Of a DNA stretch of 64,000 nt, positions 15,984 through 25,415 are shown one piece after another. Both the position numbers and the translations under genes were made by a program. This DNA is from JANQJA01 sp047947185 (GTDB taxonomy: Bacteria > Pseudomonadota > Gammaproteobacteria > Pseudomonadales > Azotimanducaceae). Location: assembly GCA_047947185.1 (NCBI GenBank), contig CP170502.1:2604001-2668000 (forward strand), in the 5' to 3' direction. Numbering within the stretch: the first letter of the stretch is position 1; the number at the start of each line of letters is the position of its first letter. The notes under the pieces are model-generated. The model was given only the letters and a program-made list of their open reading frames with translations, was not told the DNA's origin and searched no databases.

Positions 15984-16755
15984 AGGCCTGGCCCTGATAA
16001 CCGGTGCTTCTGCGGGCATCGGCGAGGCACTTGCGAGGGAGTTTGCAGCCCGCGGCTTTGACCTTGTCATCACCGCCCGGCGCCAGGAAAAACTTGAGGC
16101 CCTGGCAGATGAACTTGGTGCCCAGGTCAGCGTGACAGTTATCCAAAGCAACCTTGCCAGCGAGGCCGGCGCGCTCTCGTTGATATCCCAGGTTGAACAG
16201 GCAGGGCTTCATGTTGACGTACTGGTCAACAATGCAGGCATTGCCTATACCGGCAAGTTTGTTGATCTGGAACCTGACGAGATCGAGGGACTGATTGGCC
16301 TTAACATGACAACCCTCACTCTATTGACCCACCACTTTGCGCGCGGCATGGTTGCCCGGGGTTCCGGTCGCATACTTAACGTCGCCTCTGTTGCAGGTTT
16401 CCAGCCTGTGCCCTCGATGAGCCTGTACGCGGCCAGCAAGGCATTTGTCATATCACTGACGGAAGGCATGTCTGAAGAACTGCGCGGCACGGGCGTCTCG
16501 ATCACAGCACTTTGCCCGGGACTGACCAATACTGAAATGGCGCTGGCCCTGGAGGCAGATGAAGTGCCTCCATTCCTGATGTCCAGCCCGGCTGAAGTTG
16601 CACGCGAGGGCTACGAATCGCTGATGAACCGTGAAGTCATCCGGATTCCCGGCGTCGCCAACCAGGCGGCTGTCACCTGGGCAAGGTTTCAACCGCGCTG
16701 GGTTGTCAGGGGACTGGGTGGTCTCTTCGCCCGGCTTAACCCGGGTGCGCGCTAG
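15976..16755 (+). CDS. Short-chain dehydrogenase/reductase (SDR)
   Basis: A 259-residue classical SDR. The NAD(P)-binding motif TGASAGIG (residues 9-16), NNAG near 91 and the catalytic YAASK near 155 are all present, with a preceding serine in NVASVAGF. The C-terminal arginine-rich tail (VTWARFQPRWVVRGLGG) resembles the membrane-associated 17-beta-HSD12/DltE-like subgroup. A substrate in fatty acyl or storage-lipid metabolism is possible from context. Its stop codon shares the sequence CTAG with the convergent phospholipase-like gene, so the two stop codons overlap. Confidence 0.88.
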   Translation: MSKGLALITGASAGIGEALAREFAARGFDLVITARRQEKLEALADELGAQVSVTVIQSNLASEAGALSLISQVEQAGLHVDVLVNNAGIAYTGKFVDLEPDEIEGLIGLNMTTLTLLTHHFARGMVARGSGRILNVASVAGFQPVPSMSLYAASKAFVISLTEGMSEELRGTGVSITALCPGLTNTEMALALEADEVPPFLMSSPAEVAREGYESLMNREVIRIPGVANQAAVTWARFQPRWVVRGLGGLFARLNPGAR

Positions 16756-17837
16756 GGGCGGACCTTACAGGGTGCACGGGTCAGGACCGGATTACAGCGC
16801 ACCCTGTCGCCACCTGGCAGCGTGACATGAAAGCCGTGCCCGAAGCGGGGCTCCGGCAGGTAGTAATCCGTGCTGATGATCTGGGCGCCGCTCGCGAGGG
16901 CTGCCTGCAGGCGAGCCAGGTCTCCCACCCTGGCCTCCCGGGTATCTGCATCGGCCCGGGTTCGCACGATAAAACCCTGCCTGACCAGCGCCTCAATCTC
17001 CTCCCGCTGGCCGAGCGGATTGTTCATAACCATAATGGCCGCTGCCGGTGAATCTGCCGGTACATCTACAAACATGGCACGACCTGCAGCGGACGGGTGA
17101 CCCGACAGGTAGGATGCCTTTTTGGCTGCACTGTCATCCAGCACTACAATCACCTTACCTCGCACCTGGGCCAGAGGCGGCCAGCCCGCCAGGACAGCCT
17201 GCCGGAGCGTGGCAAAGGTGCCCCGCACGTCATCCGGGGTCAGCAGGCGATCTTTCAGTCCAAGCCTGATTTCCGCATCAAGGTCACGCCAGGCCATCTC
17301 GTCGAACCTGAGCGGCACCGTAAAGCCAGGCAGGTCAATTGCGCCGTCCTTCGCGTTAATCAACACAAAAACAGGTAGATGCCCATCGTTCGCCAGGGAC
17401 CAGGCGACAATCTGTTCAAGGCAACCGACCAGCAGCGCACAGTGGCTGCGGAAATCGATGTCCTGGGCGTGCAGCACCTTAAAACCCGGTTTCTGCATTT
17501 CGCCATCCGGATCAAAAGGCGTTGCGCCCGGCAAGGCTGCGCCCACCGGGCTCGCATAAAGACCACCTGCGGGATCATGAAACACGTCCAGTTCCAGATT
17601 GCGCAAGCCCAGGGTCAACTGCTCGGCAATGGGTACATGCGCATAGTCCAGCGACCGGGCCGCTGCAGGATTGTCCCTGGCAATCTGCGCCATTGCCACC
17701 TCGTCGATTGCAACCTTGTAGCTGTTGTGGCTGCCAATCACCTGGATCTGGTTCAGCAGAAGCTCACCCGGATTGACCGTGGCCTGGCACTGCACGAGCA
17801 GGAATGTCACCAACAACAAGAGAAATCTGACCGTCAT
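16752..17837 (-). CDS. Secreted phosphatidylinositol-specific phospholipase C-like protein (Ca2+-dependent type)
   Basis: A 361-residue protein with an N-terminal signal peptide (MTVRFLLLLVTFLLVQCQA) and a TIM-barrel phosphodiesterase domain. Catalytic landmarks are GSHNSYK (His near residue 37), the ELDVFHD acidic cluster, and LHAQDIDFRS. The pattern fits bacterial Ca2+-dependent PI-PLC relatives. The real substrate could be another phosphodiester lipid. ATG 17837 is chosen because the signal peptide begins there; a further in-frame start 30 bp upstream adds no signal. Cys17 does not sit in a good lipobox. Convergent with the SDR gene. Confidence 0.82.
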   Translation of the reverse strand: MTVRFLLLLVTFLLVQCQATVNPGELLLNQIQVIGSHNSYKVAIDEVAMAQIARDNPAAARSLDYAHVPIAEQLTLGLRNLELDVFHDPAGGLYASPVGAALPGATPFDPDGEMQKPGFKVLHAQDIDFRSHCALLVGCLEQIVAWSLANDGHLPVFVLINAKDGAIDLPGFTVPLRFDEMAWRDLDAEIRLGLKDRLLTPDDVRGTFATLRQAVLAGWPPLAQVRGKVIVVLDDSAAKKASYLSGHPSAAGRAMFVDVPADSPAAAIMVMNNPLGQREEIEALVRQGFIVRTRADADTREARVGDLARLQAALASGAQIISTDYYLPEPRFGHGFHVTLPGGDRVRCNPVLTRAPCKVRP

Positions 17838-18011
17838 CTGTACTACTCCAGAAATTGCAGGGGCCAATGCGCCTCAACTCACCAAACCAACCGTTCGTCA
17901 GCAATGCCGGGATTTTCCCGACGAAAGGCCACCACAAATGTGAACTGCTTCACCGTGCCCCACGCCTGATTGCCCTATCTTTGTTCCTCACGGAACGGAA
18001 GGGAAATGGAC

Positions 18012-18617
18012 ATGGATACCAGGCAAATTCTCAAGTGGACAACAGCGGTTCTCGCGGTGGTGGTATTTCAGTACAGCAGGGCAAACGACACCCTGACACT
18101 GCCGAATGACGTCTACCGGGTGAAGTATGACAGAACCGAGTCGATGCCGGACCACCTGGCATATCTGTCACTCATGCAGAACATCAGGCTCGCCGAGCAG
18201 GAATCATCCAGGGCTGACAACATAGCCCACGTACAATCACACCTGTCACTCAGTCAGGAACGGGCCAACCTGTTCCTCGAATTTGTCATCGCGTCCTACG
18301 ATGACATGACGGCAACCAACCGGGCTATTGCCAGTCGCATGTTGTGCCATGGTAATCGCGCTGCCTATGCTAACGAGGAAGCTTATGCACTGCTGGATGT
18401 CATCGACGACATCAAGGAAACCAATCTTCGCAAGCACTACAAACGGGCCCTGATCAACTTTGGCCCGGAAACGGCTGAGCAACTCGACATGTGGCTTGCG
18501 GTGATCAAGACCGGCAGCTCACACCACAAGTACGACCACAAGCAGGTGTTCGAACACAGCAACGAGTCGGTCGAAAGTGTCATCAGCACGGCCTGCAGCG
18601 TGCTCGCGATGTATTGA
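18012..18617 (+). CDS. Exported hypothetical protein
   Basis: A 201-residue protein with a hydrophobic N-terminal segment (ILKWTTAVLAVVVFQYSRA) likely to act as a signal peptide, then a mostly helical mature part containing two cysteines (SRMLCHGNR and STACSVLAMY) that could form a disulfide. I do not recognise the family. ATG 18012 is favoured because AAGGGA lies 7 bp upstream; ATG 18006 is too close to it. It is divergent from the phospholipase-like gene with a short intergenic gap. Confidence 0.65.
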   Translation: MDTRQILKWTTAVLAVVVFQYSRANDTLTLPNDVYRVKYDRTESMPDHLAYLSLMQNIRLAEQESSRADNIAHVQSHLSLSQERANLFLEFVIASYDDMTATNRAIASRMLCHGNRAAYANEEAYALLDVIDDIKETNLRKHYKRALINFGPETAEQLDMWLAVIKTGSSHHKYDHKQVFEHSNESVESVISTACSVLAMY

Positions 18618-18670
18618 CTGTGCCTCTGCCCGCCAGGAGCGCTCGCCGAGGGCAGAACAGCGTTGGCCCC

Positions 18671-18703
18671 GAACTGCCATCCACAGGGACGTGGAGGCAG
18701 TTC
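18671..18703. terminator. Strong hairpin between convergent genes
   Basis: GAACTGCC, a bulged A and TCCAC pair with GTGGA and GGCAGTTC across a 6-nt AGGGAC loop, giving a 13-bp stem. There is no T tract, so it may act as a bidirectional stop or a 3'-end stabiliser for the exported protein and the Nudix gene. Confidence 0.5.
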
Positions 18704-18704
18704 A

Positions 18705-19535
18705 TTAGCCCGGCCAGTTCAGTTTGACCCATCCCGGCTCAGCATTGGATGGTCCCGCCGCGGCATCTGCCATGGCCCCACCCATCGGCACCCGGATATA
18801 GGGTGAATCCAGCGCGGCAGCAGCCATGACCTCCGCTGCTGACGAGTACTCTGCAAGACATTCGATCATTCTGAGCGTGGGCGGCAGCATGCCCATCTCA
18901 CGGGCCCGGGCCCGCGCAATCACTTCCTGGGGCGTGACCCAGGCAGAATTCACGAGTTCGCTGTCATCGTGAATCGGGTTCTGGGATGCCGGCATACGGG
19001 TCACGAAAAACCGTGTATCGAACCGGCGTGGCGGACCTGGTGGCGTAATCCAGCGAGCAACGTAGTGAATTTCACCAGCGTCAAGCAGCAGTCCTTCCCG
19101 GTCGATCACGTCCAGGAAGTCCACAGTACCGTCATTCACCTGGTCCCGCCAGGCATCAAAACGCTGACGAACGTCGTCAGCGATCAATGTCAGCGGTGAT
19201 TCGTCCTGCCTGTTGAGCGCAAGCAATATTCCCGCTTCTTCAAAAGCTTCCCTGATGGCCGCAACATAGTAGGCAAGACCACCGCGCGCCACGGAGAGCT
19301 GCGCACTGGCCTCAGCATCACTGCGATGGGTGCAATGTCTCTGGTAATTTTCCGCATTGTCGCCCTCATCCACCGAACCGCCAGGGAACACCCACATGCC
19401 ACCCGCAAACTGCGTGTTGGCGTTACGTTTCATCATGAACACCTGCAGGTCAGGCCGGTCGTCGATCAATATGACCGTGGCCGCAGCCCGCACCGCAACC
19501 GGGCCAGAGTCAGTCTTGGGATTGCCTGCATTCAT
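18705..19535 (-). CDS. NUDIX hydrolase (NUDT19-like)
   Basis: A 276-residue Nudix protein. The core of the Nudix box, REAFEEAGILL, is intact with its metal-binding glutamates, but the glycine-rich strand (GGMWVFPGGSVDEGD) lies over 50 residues earlier, an insertion typical of the NUDT19-type CoA diphosphatases. It may hydrolyse CoA or acyl-CoA to phosphopantetheine and ADP products, which fits the acyl-CoA-rich context. I prefer ATG 19535; GTG 19568 in the same frame is possible. Confidence 0.85.
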   Translation of the reverse strand: MNAGNPKTDSGPVAVRAAATVILIDDRPDLQVFMMKRNANTQFAGGMWVFPGGSVDEGDNAENYQRHCTHRSDAEASAQLSVARGGLAYYVAAIREAFEEAGILLALNRQDESPLTLIADDVRQRFDAWRDQVNDGTVDFLDVIDREGLLLDAGEIHYVARWITPPGPPRRFDTRFFVTRMPASQNPIHDDSELVNSAWVTPQEVIARARAREMGMLPPTLRMIECLAEYSSAAEVMAAAALDSPYIRVPMGGAMADAAAGPSNAEPGWVKLNWPG

Positions 19536-19594
19536 ACCTGCGCCATACCATTTTTCCAGAGGAACCACATACTAACCGGAACGCCTGGCCGGCG

Positions 19595-20164
19595 TCAGTT
19601 TTCCGGGAAAGGATAGGCGGCGCCCTCCGGTAACGGCACCCTGAAGGTGTTCAGCGTCATCGATACCATGGTGTAGTAACCACTCACATTCACCAGTTCC
19701 GAGATGCCCTGCTCACCAAACAGGTCAAGTGCGGCCTCATAGGTTGCATCACTGACCTGATGGGTCGTCAGCAGCTCGCGGCACAACCTGTAGACAACCC
19801 GATCGCCCGCGTCAGCAAAGTTGTCATCCCCACCATAGCGGATCACCCGGATTACCTCGGCTGGCAGTCCCGCCTCAAGCGCCATGGGTTCATGGGCAAA
19901 CCACTCAAACTGCGCTTGCCAGTGTGCGCCCACAACCAGGATCGCCAGTTCGATATAACGGCGATCAGTTGCGGTACGAAACCGGAATGTGCCACCCAAC
20001 CCGACAATTCGACGCCCCATCTCGGGGTTCAGTATCCAGGCATCAAACGGCCCGCCAAGATGGCCATCTTCAACGTTGCTCCGCCCGACCTTGATACTGT
20101 CAAAAACAGCCTTTTGCTCCTCGCTGAGTTCTGCGTAGCGCTTTTTCCTGAGCCTCATGACCAT
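19595..20164 (-). CDS. Carboxymuconolactone decarboxylase (CMD) family protein
   Basis: A 189-residue all-helical protein with the AhpD/CMD pattern (RYIELAILVVGAHWQAQFEW; HEPMALEAGLPAEVI). The AhpD-type redox CxxC is missing: the equivalent segment reads VVGAHWQAQFEW, so peroxidase-like activity is unlikely and it may be a decarboxylase-like or binding protein. ATG 20164 follows GGAGG and avoids a long, unrelated N-terminal extension of the open frame. Divergent from the penicillin-acylase gene, with which it shares a 120-bp promoter region. Confidence 0.8.
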   Translation of the reverse strand: MVMRLRKKRYAELSEEQKAVFDSIKVGRSNVEDGHLGGPFDAWILNPEMGRRIVGLGGTFRFRTATDRRYIELAILVVGAHWQAQFEWFAHEPMALEAGLPAEVIRVIRYGGDDNFADAGDRVVYRLCRELLTTHQVSDATYEAALDLFGEQGISELVNVSGYYTMVSMTLNTFRVPLPEGAAYPFPEN

Positions 20165-20285
20165 TTGTCCTCCCGCGTTTGTTTCGCCGAGAATAGCTGT
20201 AAACCCCGGTGAGCGCACGCGGCCCTGTTCTGCAGGTGCCGATTGCTGGTAACTTGCAGGAAGTACTGAGAGGAGGGAGAAGACA

Positions 20286-22547
20286 ATGCCAGGCTCGAGA
20301 ATGCTTTTCATCGTCGCAGCCACCCTGTTGCTGGCGGGCTGTACGACATCGCCAAACCGTTGGGACGGAAGTGTGCAGATTCGCTGGACCGAATACGGCA
20401 TACCGCACATCAGGGCCAACGACTATTTTGGTGCGGGTTATGGCCTAGCCTATGCAGTCGCCACCGACACCATTTGCGTGCTGGCCGAGGAGATACTGAC
20501 GGTTCGCGGGGAGCGGAGTCAGTATCTTGGCAACACCAGTGCGAACCGCGACAGTGATGTATTCTACAGGGCGCTGCTGGGCCCTGAAAAACTGGCGGCT
20601 GTCACGTCAGCCAGCCTGCCCGGGAACCGGTCGCTCTTGCGTGGTTACGTGGCGGGATACAACCGCTTCCTGAACGATAAGGCGATTGATCTGCCCGCAT
20701 CCTGCAAGGGTGCTGCCTGGGTCAAGCCGATGGACGAGAGTGATGTTGCCAGGCTCGCGATTGGCGTAGGTATCCGGTACGGGCTTGGCAGGTTCATGAC
20801 GCAGATCGCCAACGCCGATCCGCAGCGGCCCACCGGCAGCACGGTCGCGTTCAACTACCAGCCTGCCGAATTGCCGGCAGACGGCAGCAATGCCCTGGCT
20901 TTTGGCAGTGCCACCACGGCAACTGGCCGTGGCATCCTGTTGGGAAACCCTCACTATCCGTGGCATGGTGGATCGCGCTTCCACCTTGCCCACATGACCA
21001 TTCCGGGTACCCTGGACGTCATGGGTGCAGGCCTGATCACCACGCCGAGGATTGCCATCGGCTTCACCAAAGACGTGGCCTGGACCCACACGGTATCCAC
21101 CGCCCTGCGCTTCACCCTGTTCCGGCTTGAACTGGCGGGTGACCGGATGACTTACAGGGTCGGCAATGCCACCAAACCCATTCAGTCCGTGCGCGTGGTG
21201 ATTGACACACCCGACGGACCCCATGAACGCCTGGTGTACCTGACAGAATTTGGCCCCGTGGTGCAGACAGCAGACACTCCCTGGGACGACAACTTTGTCT
21301 ACGCCCTCCGTGACGTCAACTATGAGAACTACCGCAGCGGCAATCAGTATCACGAACTGGACCGGGCGAAGAACGTCTCGGAGATCAGGGAATCCCTGGC
21401 CCGGTACCAGGGCGCTGCCTTTGTAAATACCCTGGCCGCGGATCGCGACGGCAAGGTGCTTTATGCTGACATGTCCGCTATCCCCTACGTCACCAAAGAA
21501 CAGATCGAGCGATGCCAGACCGGACTGGAACGCGTGCTGCGAAGGCGCGTTGTGGTGCTGAACGGCTCGGACCCAAGCTGCAACTGGCAGACCGACAAAA
21601 CCGCGGCGGCGCCCGGCCTTATGCCACCCCTCCAGCAACCCAGCCTTGTTACCGATACGTTTGTCAGCAACAGCAACGATTCTCACTGGCTTTCCAACCC
21701 GGACATCCGCCTGGAGGGTTACTCACCCATCATAGGCGACGAGGGTACACCCAGGTCACTCCGTACCCGCGCAGGGCTCGCCTTCATCGATGAGATTTTT
21801 GCCCGGGGTGAGAAACTGACACCCGCCGCGGTTCAGGACATCCTGTTCAGCCATCGACACTATGGTGCAGAGACATTCCTGGATGATTTCCTCACCATCT
21901 GCGACACGAGCGAACCACCACCTGATGTCAGGAGCGCCTGCGGGATTCTCCGCAACTGGGATCGTCGGACCGATGTCAACAGCGTCGGCGCCCAGATCTA
22001 CAACGAACTCTGGTTCGCCATTGCCAATGACCTGCCCGGGCACCTGACACGTCCGTTTGACATCAACGATCCGGTCCGCACCCCGGCGGGGCTTGATGTC
22101 AGCAGCAAAGCGACTCGTGACCTCGTCATCAACGGCCTCACCCTTGCGTTGAAACGACTCCACAACGCCGGGGTATCACCCGCTGCCCCCTGGGGTGAGG
22201 TCCAGTTCGCAGAACGAAATGGTGACAAGATTGGTATTCCCGGTGGTCAGGGCGGCGCAGGCGTCTATAGCGTGATCACAGCATCACTTGACGAGGACGC
22301 CGGTGGCTACAACCCGATTGTCCATGGCAACAGTTACATCCAGGTTGTCACCTGGAATGAAGATGGCACACCGGATGCGAAGGCGATTCTCACCTACTCC
22401 CAGTCGCCGGAGCCGGACTCACCCTACTACGCTGACCAGACCCGGCTCTACTCGAAGAGCCAGTGGATAAAACTGCCGTTTACCGATGAGGAAATTGAAT
22501 CACAACTGATTCGTGCCATTGAACTCAACTACGCGGACAGCGAATAG
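20286..22547 (+). CDS. Penicillin acylase family lipoprotein (Ntn hydrolase)
   Basis: A 753-residue Ntn-hydrolase precursor. Residues 6-19 form a lipoprotein signal ending in LLAGC (Cys19). After the propeptide, Gly200-Ser201 in ADGSNALAF is the probable autocleavage site, creating the N-terminal serine nucleophile; the GNPHYPW block at 220-226 is the conserved substrate-pocket strand of acylases such as PvdQ and AHL acylases. Substrates could be acyl-homoserine lactones, aculeacin-like amides or penicillins. AGGAGGGA precedes ATG 20286. The last 19 bp overlap the convergent PhyH gene. Confidence 0.9.
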   Translation: MPGSRMLFIVAATLLLAGCTTSPNRWDGSVQIRWTEYGIPHIRANDYFGAGYGLAYAVATDTICVLAEEILTVRGERSQYLGNTSANRDSDVFYRALLGPEKLAAVTSASLPGNRSLLRGYVAGYNRFLNDKAIDLPASCKGAAWVKPMDESDVARLAIGVGIRYGLGRFMTQIANADPQRPTGSTVAFNYQPAELPADGSNALAFGSATTATGRGILLGNPHYPWHGGSRFHLAHMTIPGTLDVMGAGLITTPRIAIGFTKDVAWTHTVSTALRFTLFRLELAGDRMTYRVGNATKPIQSVRVVIDTPDGPHERLVYLTEFGPVVQTADTPWDDNFVYALRDVNYENYRSGNQYHELDRAKNVSEIRESLARYQGAAFVNTLAADRDGKVLYADMSAIPYVTKEQIERCQTGLERVLRRRVVVLNGSDPSCNWQTDKTAAAPGLMPPLQQPSLVTDTFVSNSNDSHWLSNPDIRLEGYSPIIGDEGTPRSLRTRAGLAFIDEIFARGEKLTPAAVQDILFSHRHYGAETFLDDFLTICDTSEPPPDVRSACGILRNWDRRTDVNSVGAQIYNELWFAIANDLPGHLTRPFDINDPVRTPAGLDVSSKATRDLVINGLTLALKRLHNAGVSPAAPWGEVQFAERNGDKIGIPGGQGGAGVYSVITASLDEDAGGYNPIVHGNSYIQVVTWNEDGTPDAKAILTYSQSPEPDSPYYADQTRLYSKSQWIKLPFTDEEIESQLIRAIELNYADSE

Positions 22548-23464
22548 TCGTTTTCGATCCGGGTCAGCCAGTAGTCCACATCAAAGGTGGGATCATCCAG
22601 GAGGTAGCGCCACAGTCGAATCCTGTTCATCAATTCGAGTCGCGATGTATCGGCTTCCATCCAGGGTGCCGGCTTCATCAGTATGGAGGCAACATCGTCC
22701 CTGTCACGCGCCGGGTCGGTCCAGAAAATGGCGCGCTGCTGAGCATAGTCGTTGGGCAGATCGCTCATATCCCAGAGCCGGTGCTGCGGGGCCGTGGGGC
22801 ACATCCTGATCTTGAACATGTAGCGCAGCCGGTCAGACTGGTTCAGCCCACCGCCGTGCCAGATACCCATATGCAGGAACAGCAGGGACCCGGCAGGACA
22901 GACGACATGGCGCTGACCACGTATGTTCTGGTAGCGGCCTATAGCCGCCTCACTGACAATTCGCAGATGGCTCCCCGGTAGATAGCGCGTGCCACCCATT
23001 TCCCGCGTAACCTCATGCGGGAAATACATCACCTGGACATCAAACGCCTGCCGCGGGTCAATGGTGGAGTCCTGATGGTAGTGCTGGGATGCTGCCTGGC
23101 CCTGGTGGAACCGCTCGGGGAAGGTAACATGCAGAAAGTGGTGATCGAACACCGGCGCCTCACCCACCAGGCTACGGATCGCGCCCGCCACCCGCGGCAA
23201 CGCCAACACCTCGGCAATGGCGCCGTCAGGCGGATAAGCCTCACTCAGGGGAGTGCCCGCCCGGACCACGGGAATACTGCTGGTTGACATCACCTTGCCG
23301 TAATAGGTGCGAATATCGCCAATCTCATCGTCCGGCATGTATCCGATATCCGCCAGGAATTTGTTGTTCAAATTGTCCGGCACCACACTTTCCATCATCA
23401 GGTAACCGTTCGCCACAAACGACGCCATCTGTTTCGAATCGAGCAACTCGGGATTATCAGCCAT
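22529..23464 (-). CDS. Phytanoyl-CoA dioxygenase (PhyH) family oxygenase
   Basis: A 311-residue Fe(II)/2-oxoglutarate oxygenase. The HxD motif (YHQDST) and the distal histidine (IWHGGG) give the 2-His-1-carboxylate iron site, and the arginine expected to bind 2-oxoglutarate is likely in QSDRLRYMF. PhyH-family enzymes hydroxylate acyl chains or natural products; no specific substrate is evident. The start overlaps the stop of the small gene at 23457-23750 by 8 bp, suggesting an operon. Its 3' end overlaps the acylase gene. Confidence 0.88.
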   Translation of the reverse strand: MADNPELLDSKQMASFVANGYLMMESVVPDNLNNKFLADIGYMPDDEIGDIRTYYGKVMSTSSIPVVRAGTPLSEAYPPDGAIAEVLALPRVAGAIRSLVGEAPVFDHHFLHVTFPERFHQGQAASQHYHQDSTIDPRQAFDVQVMYFPHEVTREMGGTRYLPGSHLRIVSEAAIGRYQNIRGQRHVVCPAGSLLFLHMGIWHGGGLNQSDRLRYMFKIRMCPTAPQHRLWDMSDLPNDYAQQRAIFWTDPARDRDDVASILMKPAPWMEADTSRLELMNRIRLWRYLLDDPTFDVDYWLTRIENDYSLSA

Positions 23465-23750
23465 CAGTCTTCACCATTTTCTCGAAGAAAAACTCATAAC
23501 GCAGGTAGCCAGTACGGTACTCACTGCCGCTAACATGATCAAGCAGGGGCGATGCCTGGATCAGCCGCCAGCCATCCACCAGCGCCTCAAGCCCGCTCTG
23601 GTATGGCGGCACATCGCTGTCACCGGCCATGTGCCGGGTTTTCCCGGTGCCATCAAACATGGACCAGGCAACAACGGGGGAATCGAGAGACGAATCCGCC
23701 AGATAAAGTACCAGTACCTGCTGTCGCTTCACACCAACGCTACTCATCAA
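23457..23750 (-). CDS. Small conserved-looking hypothetical protein
   Basis: A 97-residue protein (QQVLVLYLADSSLDSPVVAW; YRTGYLRYEFFFEKMV) with no membrane segment or signal. It precedes and overlaps the PhyH oxygenase gene, so it may be an accessory to it. The family is not one I can name with confidence. ATG 23747, one codon in, is an equal alternative start. The gene begins about 90 bp from the edge of the repeat mosaic. Confidence 0.65.
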   Translation of the reverse strand: MMSSVGVKRQQVLVLYLADSSLDSPVVAWSMFDGTGKTRHMAGDSDVPPYQSGLEALVDGWRLIQASPLLDHVSGSEYRTGYLRYEFFFEKMVKTDG

Positions 23751-23838
23751 TCAGCCGCAAAAAGCTTAGCATGGAAGCACTTGTGGTGGCATTTGCCCTG
23801 ACCCTGCCCACAGCCGCGTCGGAGCAATACCCACCCCC

Positions 23839-25331
23839 GTCATTTCGACCGGAGCAGCGCAGCTGCGAAGCGGAGAAATCTCGCGGGAATGGCGAGTGGG
23901 TAATCCCTCCCATGGATACCAATGATGCTGATGCTGAAAAAGCCCCTAAGGACTGACATGGTAAGGAGCGCGCACTGCTGGTTGGGGTGGTTGTTCGGGG
24001 CATGGTTATTGGTTGCGAAGCGTGAGATGGGTGCAGTCCACGGGTACAGCATTGCCCCGCGGCTTGCGGCGGTCCCCGCTTCCCTTCCTCCTCCGCAAGC
24101 CCCTGCGGGTCTTGCTCCCCCGCTGCGGCGCTGCGCTTTTATGCGGCGCAATCCTGCACCCGCGGACTGCGCCAGCGATTGTGGTAGCAACATCAACCCC
24201 GTCCGAAGCGGAGAAATCCCGAAGGAATGGCGAGATCACACGCTCCAGGCAGCTGCTGACTGTGGTAGCAACATCAACCCCGTCGTTTCGACCGGAGCAG
24301 CGCAGCTGCGAAGCGGAGAAATCTCGCGGGAAAGGCAAGTGGGGTTGCCCTTCCATGGATACCAATGATGCTGATGCTGAAAAAGCCCCTAAGGACTGAC
24401 ATGGTAAGGAGCGCGCACTGCTGGTTGGGGTGGTTGTTCGGGGCACGGTTATTGGTTGCGAAGCGTGAGATGGGTGCAGTCCACGGTTCCAGCATTGCCC
24501 CGCGGACTACGCCAGCAACTGTGGTAGCAACATCAACCCCGTCGTTTCGACCGGAGCAGCGTAGCTGCGAAGCGGAGAAATCTCGTGGGAATGGCGAGTG
24601 GGTAATCCCTCCCATGGATACCAATGATGCTGATGCTGAAATGGCCCTTCAAGACTGACACGAGGAGGGGAGCGGACTACGCCAGCAACTGTGGTAGCAA
24701 CATCAACCCCGTCGTTTCGACCGGAGCAGCGCAGCTGCGAAGCGGAGAAATCTCGCGGGAATGGCGAGGTCACACGCTCCAGGCAGCTGCTGCCTGTGGT
24801 AGCAACACCAACCCCGTCCTTTCGACCGAAGCAGCGCAGCTGCGAAGCGGAGAAATCTCGCGGGAATGGCGAGTGGGTAATCCCTCCCATGGATACCAAT
24901 GATGCTGATGCTGAAAAAGCCCCTAAGGACTGACATGGTAAGGAGCGCGCACTGCTGGTTGGGGTGGTTGTTCGGGGCACGGTTATTGGGTGCGAAGCGT
25001 GAGATGGGTGCAGTCCACGGGTCCAGCATTGCCCCGCGGCTTGCGGCGGTCCCCGCTTCCCTTCCTCCTCCGCAAGCCCCTGCGGGTCTTGCTCCCCCGC
25101 TGCGGCGCCGCGCTTTTATGCGGCGCAATCCTGCACCCGCGGACTGCGCCAGCGATTGTGGTAGCAACACCAACCCCGTCGTTTCGACCGAAGCAGCGTA
25201 GTTGCGAAGTGGAGAAATCTCGCGGGAATGGCGAGGTCGCACTCTCCGGGCGGCTGCTGACTGTAGTAGCAACCCCAACCCCGTCGTTTCGACCGGAGCA
25301 GCGCAGCTGCGAAGCGGAGAAATCTCGCGGG
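23839..25331. repeat. Repeat mosaic 1: seven full 49-bp units plus larger duplicated blocks
   Basis: Full units at 23839-23887, 24282-24330, 24541-24589, 24711-24759, 24816-24864, 25178-25226 and 25283-25331, and a truncated one at 24201-24225. Each reads GTCGTTTCGACCGGAG, a 5-bp hairpin with GCA or GTA loop, then GAAGCGGAGAAATC. Between them are recurring blocks of about 150 bp (starting near 23900, 24345, 24602 and 24878) and a GC-rich block (24053-24190 and 25031-25167). The segment 23895-24190 is almost repeated at 24875-25167. The long open frames in this area are low-complexity translations of repeat DNA; I accept no gene here. Confidence 0.9.
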
Positions 25332-25415
25332 TAGGCGACTGGTATTGTACTTGCTGCACGGGGTGTATCATCATGTAGCCAACACAGACATACACAGCGC
25401 ACTGCGCAGGTGACC

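Noticed and set aside
23839..25331. CRISPR array
   Set aside because: The repeated units are 49 bp and separated by repeated, not unique, sequence, and the spacers vary widely in length. No cas gene is present.
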